Part shown: positions 54,827 to 63,515 of the stretch, one piece after another
Numbering within the stretch: position 1 is the stretch's first letter
How the letters are laid out: every line of letters begins with the position of its first letter
Origin: Bacteroidales bacterium
GTDB taxonomy: Bacteria; Bacteroidota; Bacteroidia; Bacteroidales; UBA932
Assembly (NCBI GenBank): GCA_015060395.1
Contig: SUYP01000002.1
Location: 1 to 64,000, forward strand
DNA: 64,000 nucleotides
Reading direction: 5' to 3'
Program-made: the position numbers and the translations under genes
The notes under the pieces: model-generated
What the model saw: the letters and a program-made list of their open reading frames with translations, nothing else
Databases searched by the model: none
What the model was told of the DNA's origin: nothing

Positions 54827-55293
54827 AATTTCATCTTTGACGGATCGAAACCCTCCGGATACATAGACGGATCCACACCTTCCGGCATCCTGCCTTCTGA
54901 CATCGCCACGAGGGAGTCAACAACCTTGTCCAGCGCATCCTTGATCTTGCTGCCGAGCAAAGTCTTCATCATAAAGTTAAGTTCCGCATCCACGACGATC
55001 TGAAAATCAGTCTTGTACGGATCCGATGCAGCATCAAAATGCAGGGTAAGGAAGAACTTGAACGGTGCCCCGTCATCCTGGAACTCGATCCTCGAATACG
55101 GAATCCTCTCCTTTACGCGGACACCGATGCTGAAGCCCTGGACCATAGCGTGGATGCTGTCATAGTCCGCAGTGACATCAGCCTTCTTTTCCTCGGGAAG
55201 GAACTGGATGAAGTTACGCATATCCACAAAGGCCATATACAACTCGTACGGAGCCTTTGAGACAACGGCTTTCTTACTTCTGAACTCTGCCAT
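54823..55293 (-). CDS. SRPBCC (START-like) family protein
   Basis: A 156-residue protein from ATG 55293 (MAEFRSKKAVVSKAPYELY), 2 bases after the pyrE stop. The upstream extension to 55335 lies inside pyrE. The pattern is that of the SRPBCC/Bet v 1-like fold: an N-terminal strand, PYELYMAFVDMRNFIQFLP helices, then a strand-rich body and a long C-terminal helix (GSKIKDALDKVVDSLVAMS). Such proteins bind hydrophobic ligands, and the ligand here is unknown. The pyrE-SRPBCC neighbourhood is common in Bacteroidales. It overlaps the rsmF-like start by 4 bases. Confidence 0.8.
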   Translation of the reverse strand: MAEFRSKKAVVSKAPYELYMAFVDMRNFIQFLPEEKKADVTADYDSIHAMVQGFSIGVRVKERIPYSRIEFQDDGAPFKFFLTLHFDAASDPYKTDFQIVVDAELNFMMKTLLGSKIKDALDKVVDSLVAMSEGRMPEGVDPSMYPEGFDPSKMKL

Positions 55294-55295
55294 AG

Positions 55296-55934
55296 CTATT
55301 CCTTCTTTCCCCAGGTTGATGGTGATATGCGCCACTCCTTAAGCACCTCGATATCAGACTCCTTCACATAACCTATCTCGTGAGCCACCTGGATAAGGGC
55401 GTCATAATTGGAAAGTGTAGTAAGTTCCACATTGGCATCTTCGAAAGCCTTGCGGGCGTGGAGGAAATTATATGAGAATATTGCCACCATACCCAGAACA
55501 TTCGCTCCTGCATTCACAAGGGCATTCTTTGCGGCAAGGCTGCTCATTCCGGTGGAGATGAGGTCCTCTACGATGACGACCTTCTTTCCCGGCTCGAGTA
55601 TTCCCTCGATCTGAGAGCCTGTACCGTGATCCTTCGGTTTCGGTCTTACATAGCAGAACGGCTTTCCGAGGATATGGGCGACGAGATAGCCGTGAGCGAT
55701 CGCTCCTGTGGCAACACCTGCGATCACCTCTGCATCGGGGTACTGCTTCCTTATTATATCCGCCATCCAGCGACATACGTTCTCGCGGATCTCGGGATAT
55801 GACAATATTCTTCTGTTATCACAATAAATCGGTGACTTCCATCCTGAAGCCCAAGTAAAAGGGTTCTCAGGTCTCAGCAAAACGGCCTTGATCTCCATCA
55901 GAGACTTGGCCACGAGCTTCTCAACTGATTCCAT
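55296..55934 (-). CDS. pyrE: Orotate phosphoribosyltransferase
   Basis: This enzyme forms OMP from orotate and PRPP in pyrimidine synthesis. The 212-residue protein has the PRPP-binding motif VVIVEDLISTGMS, along with NPFTWASGWKSPIYCDNRRILSYPEIR, EVIAGVATGAIAHGYLVA and CYVRPKPKDHGTGSQIEG. Its length fits the Bacteroidota PyrE type. It heads a five-gene minus-strand operon (pyrE, SRPBCC, rsmF-like, TPR, LolE-like) with gaps or overlaps of 8 bases or less. The Nudix gene is divergent. Confidence 0.94.
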   Translation of the reverse strand: MESVEKLVAKSLMEIKAVLLRPENPFTWASGWKSPIYCDNRRILSYPEIRENVCRWMADIIRKQYPDAEVIAGVATGAIAHGYLVAHILGKPFCYVRPKPKDHGTGSQIEGILEPGKKVVIVEDLISTGMSSLAAKNALVNAGANVLGMVAIFSYNFLHARKAFEDANVELTTLSNYDALIQVAHEIGYVKESDIEVLKEWRISPSTWGKKE

Positions 55935-55970
55935 ATTGATAAGTTTTGATTATATTTCACTTCTTCTGCC

Positions 55971-55978
55971 TATATTTG
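55971..55978 (+). promoter_or_regulatory. -7 element of the Nudix gene
   Basis: TATATTTG, preceded 22 bases earlier by TTTTG (55944-55948). It lies inside the longest open frame and so rules out the upstream ATG at 55946 as the translation start. Confidence 0.5.
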
Positions 55979-56038
55979 CAGCACAAAAAATATGCTATAG
56001 AACAGGTATCGTGCAAAGTTAATAAAATTATAGGTCAA

Positions 56039-56650
56039 ATGCACAAGATATATTTCGAAAAGAGATGTATAATCATCTGCAGTCCCGACGACCCGGCCCT
56101 TTCCGACCCCAACGCCCTCCAGTTCAGGATCGGTGATTCAGCCGACATCCACACACTCGTAGAAATGGCTGAAGCATCGGCTTCACTGCACAGGGTATTT
56201 GTCCCGACCGCAGACGTAGAGGACACCTACAGGAAGATCTGCGCCGAATTCAAGGAGGTCAATGCCGGCGGCGGACTGGTTTCCAACAGGCGCGGCGACT
56301 ATCTCCTGATATCGAGAAACGGGCTCTGGGACCTGCCCAAAGGGCATCAGGACCCGGGAGAAGACATCGAGACCACTGCAATCAGAGAGGTAAGCGAAGA
56401 AACCGGAATATACGAACTCGAACTCCGGGAACTGATCTGCATCACCGACCACTGCTACAGACGCGACGGGATTTGGCACCTGAAGCATACCTGGTGGTAC
56501 GATATGCTTTACACCGATCCCATTGACCTCACTCCGCAGCGCGAAGAGGACATAACCAAGGCTGCCTGGGTCGCGAAGTCAAGCCTTCCGGCATTCCTCA
56601 TCAACACATATCCTTCTATAGCAGAGGTATTTAGAGAGGCCAAGATATGA
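56039..56650 (+). CDS. Nudix hydrolase family protein
   Basis: A 203-residue protein from ATG 56039 (MHKIYFEKR). The Nudix box is complete: G-HQDPG-E at the start, then TTAIREVSEETGI, preceded by DLPK. The N-terminal 85 residues are a family-specific extension. The substrate (a nucleoside diphosphate derivative) cannot be told from sequence. The in-frame ATG at 55946 is rejected because the -7 element lies downstream of it. It is divergent from pyrE and about 90 bases upstream of queA. Confidence 0.85.
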   Translation: MHKIYFEKRCIIICSPDDPALSDPNALQFRIGDSADIHTLVEMAEASASLHRVFVPTADVEDTYRKICAEFKEVNAGGGLVSNRRGDYLLISRNGLWDLPKGHQDPGEDIETTAIREVSEETGIYELELRELICITDHCYRRDGIWHLKHTWWYDMLYTDPIDLTPQREEDITKAAWVAKSSLPAFLINTYPSIAEVFREAKI

Positions 56651-56741
56651 TTTTTCAGAAAATTTCGCCACCGAGTGAAACAAAAACTGCGAAATTTCGT
56701 ATAATGTAATGTATTTTGCAGTTTAAATTTGCGACAGATAT

Positions 56742-57791
56742 ATGAAACTCTCACAATTCCAATTCAATCTTCCTGCTGAGAAGATTGCGACAGAGCCGCC
56801 GAGATGGCGCGACGAGGCAAAGCTTATGGTTCTTCATAAGGCTACCGGAGAAATCGAGCATAAACTTTTCAAGGACATCATCGACTATTTCGGCAAGGGT
56901 GACACATTCGTCCTCAACGACACGAAGGTATTCCCTGCAAGACTTTACGGAAAGAAGGAAAAGACCGAGGCCGACATAGAGGTATTCCTGCTCCGCGAAC
57001 TCAACCGCGAACAGAGACTCTGGGACGTGATCGTCGATCCTGCAAGAAAGATCAGAATCGGAAACAAGCTGTATTTCGGTGAGGATCAGAGCCTTGTAGC
57101 CGAGGTGATCGACAACACGACTTCAAGAGGACGTACCCTCCGCTTCCTTTACGACGGCAGCTACAACGACTTCAAGGAGAACCTTTTCTCACTTGGACAC
57201 ACGCCGGTTCCTGACTGGGTGAAGAAGGATGTCACCGCCGAGGATGCCGAGAATTTCCAGACCATATTCGCGAAGCACGAAGGAGCTGTGTCAGCCCCTG
57301 CAGCAGGACTCCACTTCAGCCGAGAGCTCTTCAACAGGATGATTCTCAAGGACATCAACAAGACATTCCTGACCCTCCATATGGGCATCGGACATTTCAG
57401 GGAAGTCGATGTAGAGGATCTCTCGAAGCACAAGATGGACTCCGAAAGGCTCATCATTCCTGAAGAGACCGCAGAAATCATCAACAGGACAAAGAAATCC
57501 GGCCACAAGGTGCTTGCCGTGGGAATCACCGTCATCAGAGGACTCGAGACATACGTCACAACCAATGACGAGGTCAATGCATACGACGGATGGACCAACA
57601 AGTTCATCTTCCCTCCATACAGATTTGCGATCCCTAACGCGATAGTGTCCAACTTCCATCGTCCGGGCTCGACAATGCTTATGTCAGTTGCCGCATTCGG
57701 AGGATACGATAACGTGATGAAGGCATACAAGATAGCATTGGAGCAGGACTACAAGTTCGGTCCTTACGGTGATGCTCTTCTGATAATCTGA
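56742..57791 (+). CDS. queA: S-adenosylmethionine:tRNA ribosyltransferase-isomerase
   Basis: This enzyme makes epoxyqueuosine in tRNA by transferring the ribosyl part of SAM to 7-aminomethyl-deazaguanine. The 349-residue protein has the family's start ([29 protein letters not shown]), [39 protein letters not shown] and the C-terminal [18 protein letters not shown]. Length is normal. TAAATTTG at 56724-56731 may be the -7 element, giving a nearly leaderless mRNA. A strong terminator follows. Confidence 0.95.
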   Translation: MKLSQFQFNLPAEKIATEPPRWRDEAKLMVLHKATGEIEHKLFKDIIDYFGKGDTFVLNDTKVFPARLYGKKEKTEADIEVFLLRELNREQRLWDVIVDPARKIRIGNKLYFGEDQSLVAEVIDNTTSRGRTLRFLYDGSYNDFKENLFSLGHTPVPDWVKKDVTAEDAENFQTIFAKHEGAVSAPAAGLHFSRELFNRMILKDINKTFLTLHMGIGHFREVDVEDLSKHKMDSERLIIPEETAEIINRTKKSGHKVLAVGITVIRGLETYVTTNDEVNAYDGWTNKFIFPPYRFAIPNAIVSNFHRPGSTMLMSVAAFGGYDNVMKAYKIALEQDYKFGPYGDALLII

Positions 57792-57864
57792 TGCAAGAAG
57801 GACATTGGACATAAGAAAAGTTCAAAAGACATAAAAAAGAGAAAAATCTCACATAAAAAAGATT

Positions 57865-57905
57865 AAAATCGGCCTCCTGAACAGCTCTGGAGGCCGATTT
57901 TGATT
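57865..57905 (+). terminator. Terminator of queA
   Basis: A perfect 13-bp stem (AAAATCGGCCTCC, 57865-57877, with GGAGGCCGATTTT, 57889-57901) is followed by GATTTTA. It ends only about 14 bases before the dprA start, so the dprA promoter must overlap it. Confidence 0.85.
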
Positions 57906-57918
57906 TTACTTTGCAGCT

Positions 57919-59088
57919 ATGGAAAGTTTTGAAGAAATAGTCTGCACCTGTGCGCTCAACCGGATCTTCGGGTTCGCTCCGAAGATCGGGACAGGTCTGA
58001 TATCCTGTTTCGGAAGCGCATCGGAAGTGTTCAGAGCCAGCCGCAGGACACTAGAGGAAATCCTCGGCCGCAATTCACGCTATATAGATATGATAGGTCC
58101 GGAAGCTGTAAGGTCGGCGGAGGCGGAAATGAAAGAACTAAGCCGCTCCGGGATCAGTTTCGCCTGCCGCTTCGGTCAGGGATACCCGCCTCTTCTGAAG
58201 GAATGTCCCGATGCTCCTGCCGGATTATATATAAGGAGCGTAACACCTCCGCAGGAGCTATGGACACCCTCCAGAAGCATAGCCGTGATCGGGACACGCG
58301 ACATATCCCCATACGGAAAGGAATGGTGCACCAAGACAGTTTCCGCACTCGCATCAGCACAAGAAAAGCCACTGATAGTCAGCGGATTGGCCTTAGGCAC
58401 AGATATATGTGCGCATAAGACGGCTCTCGAATCCGGACTGCCCACCATTGGGGTTATGGCCACAGGACCCGAAACCGTATATCCTTTCAGGCACAGGGAT
58501 TTCGCAGAGAGGCTCTGGCGCACCCCGGGATGTGCTTTGATATCGGACTACCCTCCCGGCACGGCACCTCTGGCCCTGCATTTCCTTAGAAGAAACAGGA
58601 TCATAGCCGGTATATGCGACACGACGGTCCTTATCGAGTCAAAGATAAAGGGAGGCGGTATGATGACATCGAGGCTGGCATTCTCATACAGCAGGGACGT
58701 ATATGCTCTGCCGGGGAGGATAGATGACATCCGCTCGCAGGGCTGCAACAGACTTATAAGGGAAAAAGTGGCGGAACCCCTGACCTCGGTTGAAGACCTG
58801 CTCGACAGCCTTGGTCTCAACAGCAGGGTCACAGCCAGGAAAATATGCACCAGAGACATCCTGAAGCTTCATTTCGGAGATATGCTCTCTCAGGATATGC
58901 TCAATGATCTGGAATCCGTGCTCAACGTGATAAGGTCAGAAAAGGGCATAACCGTGGAAGAAACGGCAGCAGCCGCGGGAGTGGATTACGGAAGGGCGGC
59001 GCACCTGACCGGGCTTCTCGAGACAGAAGGACTGATATGCATCGACCTTCTGCAAAGATGTTTCCCTGAAGTGAAGATATTCGGATAA
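57919..59088 (+). CDS. dprA: DNA-processing protein DprA
   Basis: DprA loads RecA on incoming single-stranded DNA during transformation. The 389-residue protein has an N-terminal SAM-like helical region, then the Rossmann-fold core: IAVIGTRDISPYG (family VGSR site, here IGTR), IVSGLALGTDICAHKTALE, GVMATGPETVYPFRH, FLRRNRIIAGICDTTVLIESKIKGGGMMTSRLA and ALPGRIDD. A C-terminal winged-helix domain follows (SEKGITVEETAAAAGVDYGRAAHLTGLLETEGLI). All core motifs are intact. It starts immediately after the queA terminator, and tatD follows after 40 bases with its own -7 element. Confidence 0.93.
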   Translation: MESFEEIVCTCALNRIFGFAPKIGTGLISCFGSASEVFRASRRTLEEILGRNSRYIDMIGPEAVRSAEAEMKELSRSGISFACRFGQGYPPLLKECPDAPAGLYIRSVTPPQELWTPSRSIAVIGTRDISPYGKEWCTKTVSALASAQEKPLIVSGLALGTDICAHKTALESGLPTIGVMATGPETVYPFRHRDFAERLWRTPGCALISDYPPGTAPLALHFLRRNRIIAGICDTTVLIESKIKGGGMMTSRLAFSYSRDVYALPGRIDDIRSQGCNRLIREKVAEPLTSVEDLLDSLGLNSRVTARKICTRDILKLHFGDMLSQDMLNDLESVLNVIRSEKGITVEETAAAAGVDYGRAAHLTGLLETEGLICIDLLQRCFPEVKIFG

Positions 59089-59095
59089 TTTTTTC

Positions 59096-59103
59096 TAAAT
59101 TTG
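59096..59103 (+). promoter_or_regulatory. -7 element of tatD
   Basis: TAAATTTG, 25 bases before the start codon, fits TAnnTTTG. No good -33 was seen. Confidence 0.5.
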
Positions 59104-59128
59104 CAAGATAGCGATTTAGAACCGACAA

Positions 59129-59896
59129 ATGGAATTCACAGATACCCACGCCCATCTCTACGACGAGGCGTTCATTTCGGAAGAGGATCAGGCGGTTGAA
59201 AGGGCCGTCCGGGCCGGAGTCACACGGATGATACTTCCGGACATCGATTCTCAGACAAGGGAGGCTATGTTCTCGCTTGCCGACAGGCACGAAGGCAGGA
59301 TATTCCCCTGCCTGGGTCTTCACCCCACATCGATCGGAGCAGACTGGGAGAAGGAACTCGCGGCACTCGAAGGATGGCTGTCCAGAAAGATATATGCCAT
59401 CGGAGAGATCGGTATGGACTGCTACTGGTCAAAGGAATTCATCAAGGAACAGCAGGAAGCCCTGCGCATACAGCTAGAGCTTGCCGACAGGCTTGACCTG
59501 CCTGTCATCATCCACTCCCGCGAATCCACAGAGCTGATAATCAATGTCTTGAAAGAATGCCGTCATTTGAATCTCAGAGGAGTGTTCCACGCCTACAGCG
59601 GCAGCATAGAGACATACCGCCAGATAGAAAGGCTCGGAGACTGGTACATCGGCATCGGCGGCGTCCTCACCTATAAGAAAGCCTCCATCGCCGGAACTGT
59701 CAGGGACATTCCTCTTGACAGGATCCTCCTCGAGACAGACTGTCCATATCTCACTCCCGTACCTTTCAGAGGAAAACGCAACGAAAGCAGCTATATCCCT
59801 CACATTGCCGCAAGACTGTCTGAAATACTCGGAAAAGGCATAGAGGAAATCGCAGAAACGACCACTGCCAACGCAGAAAAACTATTCAGGATATGA
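59129..59896 (+). CDS. tatD: TatD family metal-dependent hydrolase
   Basis: A 255-residue TIM-barrel amidohydrolase-like protein with the metal ligands THAHL (His7, His9), GEIGMDCYW (Glu), VIIHSRE (His), VFHAYSGS (His) and LETDCPYL (Asp). TatD proteins are 3'-5' exo-DNases or D-aminoacyl-tRNA editing-like hydrolases; the precise role here is uncertain. It overlaps ansA by 4 bases (ATGA), so the two are coupled. Confidence 0.92.
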   Translation: MEFTDTHAHLYDEAFISEEDQAVERAVRAGVTRMILPDIDSQTREAMFSLADRHEGRIFPCLGLHPTSIGADWEKELAALEGWLSRKIYAIGEIGMDCYWSKEFIKEQQEALRIQLELADRLDLPVIIHSRESTELIINVLKECRHLNLRGVFHAYSGSIETYRQIERLGDWYIGIGGVLTYKKASIAGTVRDIPLDRILLETDCPYLTPVPFRGKRNESSYIPHIAARLSEILGKGIEEIAETTTANAEKLFRI

Positions 59897-60948
59897 AGCT
59901 GATAAACGCAACAGGAAAGAAATCCGCAATACTCCTGATATACACAGGCGGAACCATCGGTATGAAGGAAGACCCTTCGGTGCAGGCTCTCAAACCATTC
60001 AATTTCAGCCAGATACTGGAAGAGGTCCCGGAGCTCGGCAAGTTCGCATACCGCATCGACTCATATACTTTCGATCCCCTCATCGACTCTTCCGATGTAG
60101 AGCCGTCGCTATGGCTGGCCCTTGCCGGACTTATCGAGGAGCGCTACAACGATTATGACGGATTCGTCATACTTCACGGCACGGACACTATGGCTTATTC
60201 CGCTTCAGTGCTGAGCTTTATGATCGAGGGCCTTACAAAGCCTGTCATATTCACGGGAAGCCAGCTTCCGATCGGAGCTCCAAGGACAGACGGAAAGGAG
60301 AACCTCATCTCTTCTGTGGAAATAGCCGCCGCCAAAGATGCCGAAGGACACGCCATTGTACCGGAAGTCTGCATATATTTCGACACCGTCCTTATGCGAG
60401 GCAACAGGGCGACCAAGATAAATTCCGACAATTTCAGGGCCTTCCGTTCTCCGAACTGCCCTCCTCTCGCAGAGGCCGGCATCCACATAAAATACAACTC
60501 TGGCATCATCAGGAAGCCTGAGGATTGGGATGCAGAACCCGTCTTCCACACCTCACTGGACACGAGGGTATCTATCCTGAAGATGCACCCCGGAATCACC
60601 CCTCAGATCGTCAGGACCATCATCTGCAGCCAGGACACCAGAGCCGTGATCATAGAGACATACGGAGCCGGAAACGCTCCGTCGAAAGAATGGTTCATAT
60701 CGACGGTCAGGGAGGCATCCGGAATGGGAAAGATACTGCTCAATGTCACCCAGTGCCCTGCCGGAAGCGTGAATATGGACATATATGCCACAGGAAAGGG
60801 GCTGAAAGAGGCAGGAGTAACAAACGGATATGACAGCACGACGGAAAGCGCACTTGGAAAGTTGTTCCATCTGCTCGGACTTTATGCTGAAAACGACAAG
60901 GTGAAAACCAGCCTGGAAATAGATTTAAGGGGAGAAATATCAAAATAA
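59893..60948 (+). CDS. ansA: Type I L-asparaginase
   Basis: A 351-residue cytoplasmic-type asparaginase that hydrolyses asparagine to aspartate and ammonia. The first catalytic Thr lies in IYTGGTIGM (Thr18/Thr21 region), and the second site is HGTDTMAYSAS (Thr97, Asp98). VIFTGSQLPIGAPRTDGKEN and RGNRATKINSDNF are also family signatures. There is no signal peptide, consistent with type I. It is translationally coupled to tatD. A 137-base leader separates it from exbB. Confidence 0.92.
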   Translation: MKLINATGKKSAILLIYTGGTIGMKEDPSVQALKPFNFSQILEEVPELGKFAYRIDSYTFDPLIDSSDVEPSLWLALAGLIEERYNDYDGFVILHGTDTMAYSASVLSFMIEGLTKPVIFTGSQLPIGAPRTDGKENLISSVEIAAAKDAEGHAIVPEVCIYFDTVLMRGNRATKINSDNFRAFRSPNCPPLAEAGIHIKYNSGIIRKPEDWDAEPVFHTSLDTRVSILKMHPGITPQIVRTIICSQDTRAVIIETYGAGNAPSKEWFISTVREASGMGKILLNVTQCPAGSVNMDIYATGKGLKEAGVTNGYDSTTESALGKLFHLLGLYAENDKVKTSLEIDLRGEISK

Positions 60949-61085
60949 TTATTGCCGTTTGGAAATAATTTGCTAAATTGCACCGCATTTTATAGAGCAG
61001 GCGTGGTGCGTCTGAACGTAAAGTACAGAATATTAACTAATAACAATTCAATAACTTTAATTTAATCAAACACACAAAAACAATT

Positions 61086-61877
61086 ATGAAAAAAATTTTC
61101 ATGTTTTTGGCAGCAATCGGCGTTATGGCCCTTTCTGCACAGAACGCAGTAGCTCAGGACGAGCAGGCTGCTGAACCAACAGCTACTGAAGCTGCAGCTC
61201 CAGCTGCTGAGGCTGAGACTCTTGACGGACCTGAGGAAGTGCCAATGCACCAGGCTCTCAAGACTAAGTTCATCGAAGGTGGTGCCGGCTTTATGGCTCT
61301 CGTTATCGCCTGCCTTATCCTCGGTCTCGCTCTCTGTATCGAGCGTATCCTCTACCTCGGTTTCTCTAAGACCAACACCAAGAAGCTTCTCGCTAAGATC
61401 GAGGACGCTCTCCAGAATGGTGGTGTAGCAGCTGCTACTGACGTATGCCGCAGCACTCGTGGTCCTGTAGCGTCTATCTTCACTCAGGCACTCATCCGCC
61501 TCGCTGACGGCCAGAGCCTTGAGGAAGTTGAGAAGTCTGTTGTATCTTACGGTGGCGTTGAGGCCAGCAAGATGGAGCAGAACCTCTCTTGGATTTCTCT
61601 CTTCATCGCTATCGCACCATCACTCGGATTCTTGGGAACAGTTATCGGTATGATCCAGGCATTCGACGCTATTATGGTTGCAGGTGATATGTCTCCAGCA
61701 GTCGTAGCAGGTGGTATGAAGGTCGCTTTGATCACTACTGTGGGTGGTTTGATCGTTGCCGTTATCCTTCAGATCTTCTTCAACTACATCCTTTCACAGG
61801 TTGAGTCCCTCACTATCGATATGGAGGATGCTTCAATCTCTCTTATGGACATCTTGGTTAAGTATCAGGGAAAATAA
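61086..61877 (+). CDS. exbB: ExbB/TolQ/MotA-type proton channel protein
   Basis: A 263-residue inner-membrane protein that, with ExbD, converts proton-motive force into work for TonB or Tol-like systems. It has a cleavable-looking N-terminal signal (MFLAAIGVMALSAQNAVAQ) and an Ala/Glu spacer. Three membrane helices follow, including GFMALVIACLILGLALCIERILYL and the channel helices in LGFLGTVIGMIQAFDAI and KVALITTVGGLIVAVILQIFF. An N-terminal signal on ExbB is usual in Bacteroidota. It is first of exbB, a small membrane protein, and two exbD genes. One of the three CATG sites in the window lies in its signal sequence (61100). Confidence 0.9.
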   Translation: MKKIFMFLAAIGVMALSAQNAVAQDEQAAEPTATEAAAPAAEAETLDGPEEVPMHQALKTKFIEGGAGFMALVIACLILGLALCIERILYLGFSKTNTKKLLAKIEDALQNGGVAAATDVCRSTRGPVASIFTQALIRLADGQSLEEVEKSVVSYGGVEASKMEQNLSWISLFIAIAPSLGFLGTVIGMIQAFDAIMVAGDMSPAVVAGGMKVALITTVGGLIVAVILQIFFNYILSQVESLTIDMEDASISLMDILVKYQGK

Positions 61878-61896
61878 CATTTGAAAATTCCATAAA

Positions 61897-62328
61897 ATGA
61901 AATACGATAAAATCATTAAATGGGTCCTGGTCGCATTGTTCATCGTGGGTATCGTGTTCAGTGTTTACGGCTTTATCGTAGGCTTTGAATCTAACGGTAG
62001 CGCTCCGGTTGACAATATACTCTACTGCGCATACGCATTTGCAGCAATAGCATTGCTCGCTGTATTGCTTGGCGTAGTGGTTATCGGCGGCATCAACAAT
62101 CCGAAGAGCTTGCTTAAGCTCCTGATCGGACTTGTAGCTGTCGGAGCTGTTGTCGCTGTTGCGTATGTACTTGCCCCAGGAACTCCAGCCGTAGGATACC
62201 TCGGTGACCCAGTGTCAGAAGGCACACTCAAGCTGACAGATACAGTTCTTAATCTTACTTACTTCACATTCGGCCTCTCAATCGTAGCCCTCATCATTGG
62301 CTGGATTGTAGGAGCAGTTCGTAAATAA
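61897..62328 (+). CDS. Small four-helix membrane protein between exbB and exbD
   Basis: A 143-residue protein with four predicted membrane helices (about 7-29, 43-66, 71-91 and 117-140), with short basic ends (KYDKIIKW, GAVRK). No family was recognised. It lies 19 bases after exbB and 8 bases before the first exbD, so it is cotranscribed and probably part of the same energy-transducing complex. Similar small membrane proteins occur at this position in other Bacteroidales, as far as known without a defined role. Confidence 0.75.
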   Translation: MKYDKIIKWVLVALFIVGIVFSVYGFIVGFESNGSAPVDNILYCAYAFAAIALLAVLLGVVVIGGINNPKSLLKLLIGLVAVGAVVAVAYVLAPGTPAVGYLGDPVSEGTLKLTDTVLNLTYFTFGLSIVALIIGWIVGAVRK

Positions 62329-62336
62329 AACACGCC

Positions 62337-62912
62337 ATGGCTAGAAAAACACCAGAAATCAATTCGAGTTCAACGGCGGATATGGCATTCATTCTGCTCT
62401 GTTTCTTCTTGATGACTACAACTATGGATCAGGACAAGGGTCTGCAGCGCCGTCTGCCTCCTATGCCGGATCCGAATCAGAAGGCACAGGACCAGAAAGT
62501 TAATCGCCGTAACATCATCGTTGTGAAGATCAACTCTGCCGACAGACTGCTTGCTGGTACTGAGCCTATGGACGTCAGCCAACTTAAGGACAAGATCAAG
62601 GAATTCCTTTCTAACCCTACCAACGACCCTAATCTTCCAGAAAGAGAGGAGAAGGAAATCGAAGGATTCGGACCTTGTATGGTCTCTAAGGGCGTAATCT
62701 CACTTCAGAACGACCGTGGTACCAGCTACCAGGCGTACATCGCAGTGCAGAACGAGCTCGTGAAGGCCGTTAACGAACTCCGTGACGAGTTTGCGATCGC
62801 CAACTTCGGAAAGCTTTATTTGAAGTGCAACGAAGATGAGCAGAAGGTTGTCAGAGAGGCAGTTCCACAGAATATTTCAGAGGCAGAGCCTAAGGATGTT
62901 TCTAAAAAGTAA
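62337..62912 (+). CDS. exbD: ExbD/TolR-type biopolymer transport protein 1
   Basis: A 191-residue bitopic protein. A short cytoplasmic N-terminus leads to one membrane helix, TADMAFILLCFFLMTTTM, whose Asp15 corresponds to the proton-carrying Asp of ExbD. A periplasmic domain follows, with extra insertions compared with the usual 135-145 residues. The start codon is in CCATGG, one of only three CATG sites in the window. It is followed after 14 bases by a second exbD. Confidence 0.88.
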   Translation: MARKTPEINSSSTADMAFILLCFFLMTTTMDQDKGLQRRLPPMPDPNQKAQDQKVNRRNIIVVKINSADRLLAGTEPMDVSQLKDKIKEFLSNPTNDPNLPEREEKEIEGFGPCMVSKGVISLQNDRGTSYQAYIAVQNELVKAVNELRDEFAIANFGKLYLKCNEDEQKVVREAVPQNISEAEPKDVSKK

Positions 62913-62926
62913 TAGGAGATAACAAT

Positions 62927-63394
62927 ATGTCAAAATTCAAACAGAAAGATAAAAGGACAGTGCCAAATCCACCTTCAGGATCACTTTCCGACATCGTGTT
63001 TATGCTCCTGTTCTTCTTTATGGTAACCACCACAATGCGTGAAACAGAGAGCAAGGTTCAGGTAAGGCTTCCTGAAGCTTCTGAGATTGCAAAGCTTGAA
63101 AGAAAGGACTTGACTTCATACATCAACATCGGTACACCTACAAGAAACCTTCAGGCTCAGTTCGGTACCGAGTCACGTATCCAGCTCAACGACTCATTCA
63201 AGACTACTGCCGAGATCCGCGACTTCATCGCTGCAGAGCGTGACGCTATGTCAGAGGCCGACAGATCATTTATGACAGTTGCAATCAAGGCTGACGAGAA
63301 CACCCGTATGGGTATCGTTACAGATGTTAAGCAGGAGCTCCGCAAGTGCTCGGCGCTTAAGATTATGTACACAGCAAGAAAACCAGCTGAATAA
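62927..63394 (+). CDS. exbD: ExbD/TolR-type biopolymer transport protein 2
   Basis: A 155-residue ExbD paralogue: basic N-terminus (KFKQKDKRTVPNPP), membrane helix SLSDIVFMLLFFFMVTTTM with the conserved Asp, and a periplasmic domain ending in LRKCSALKIMYTARKP. Two different ExbD subunits in one operon are typical of Bacteroidota and suggest a heteromeric channel. A terminator follows. Confidence 0.9.
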   Translation: MSKFKQKDKRTVPNPPSGSLSDIVFMLLFFFMVTTTMRETESKVQVRLPEASEIAKLERKDLTSYINIGTPTRNLQAQFGTESRIQLNDSFKTTAEIRDFIAAERDAMSEADRSFMTVAIKADENTRMGIVTDVKQELRKCSALKIMYTARKPAE

Positions 63395-63420
63395 CAAGAT
63401 CAGCAAATCATAATTAAAGA

Positions 63421-63451
63421 AAGCAGTTCTTCCAGAAGAGCTGCTTTTTTT
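63421..63451 (+). terminator. Terminator of the exb operon
   Basis: The arms AGCAGTTC (63422-63429) and GAGCTGCT (63438-63445) pair with one G-T, followed by seven T. It lies 27 bases after the second exbD. Confidence 0.8.
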
Positions 63452-63486
63452 ATTGTCACGGGCATACAAGGTAAGGAAAAAATCGG

Positions 63487-63494
63487 TATTTTTG
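63487..63494 (+). promoter_or_regulatory. -7 element of the alkaline phosphatase gene
   Basis: TATTTTTG lies 22 bases before the start codon. No TTG is found at the proper -33 spacing. Confidence 0.55.
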
Positions 63495-63515
63495 TATGAT
63501 AAACCTATAAATAAT

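Noticed and set aside
55946..56038. Extended N-terminus of the Nudix protein
   Set aside because: The TATATTTG promoter element lies within it, and the added residues are low-complexity and unlike the family.
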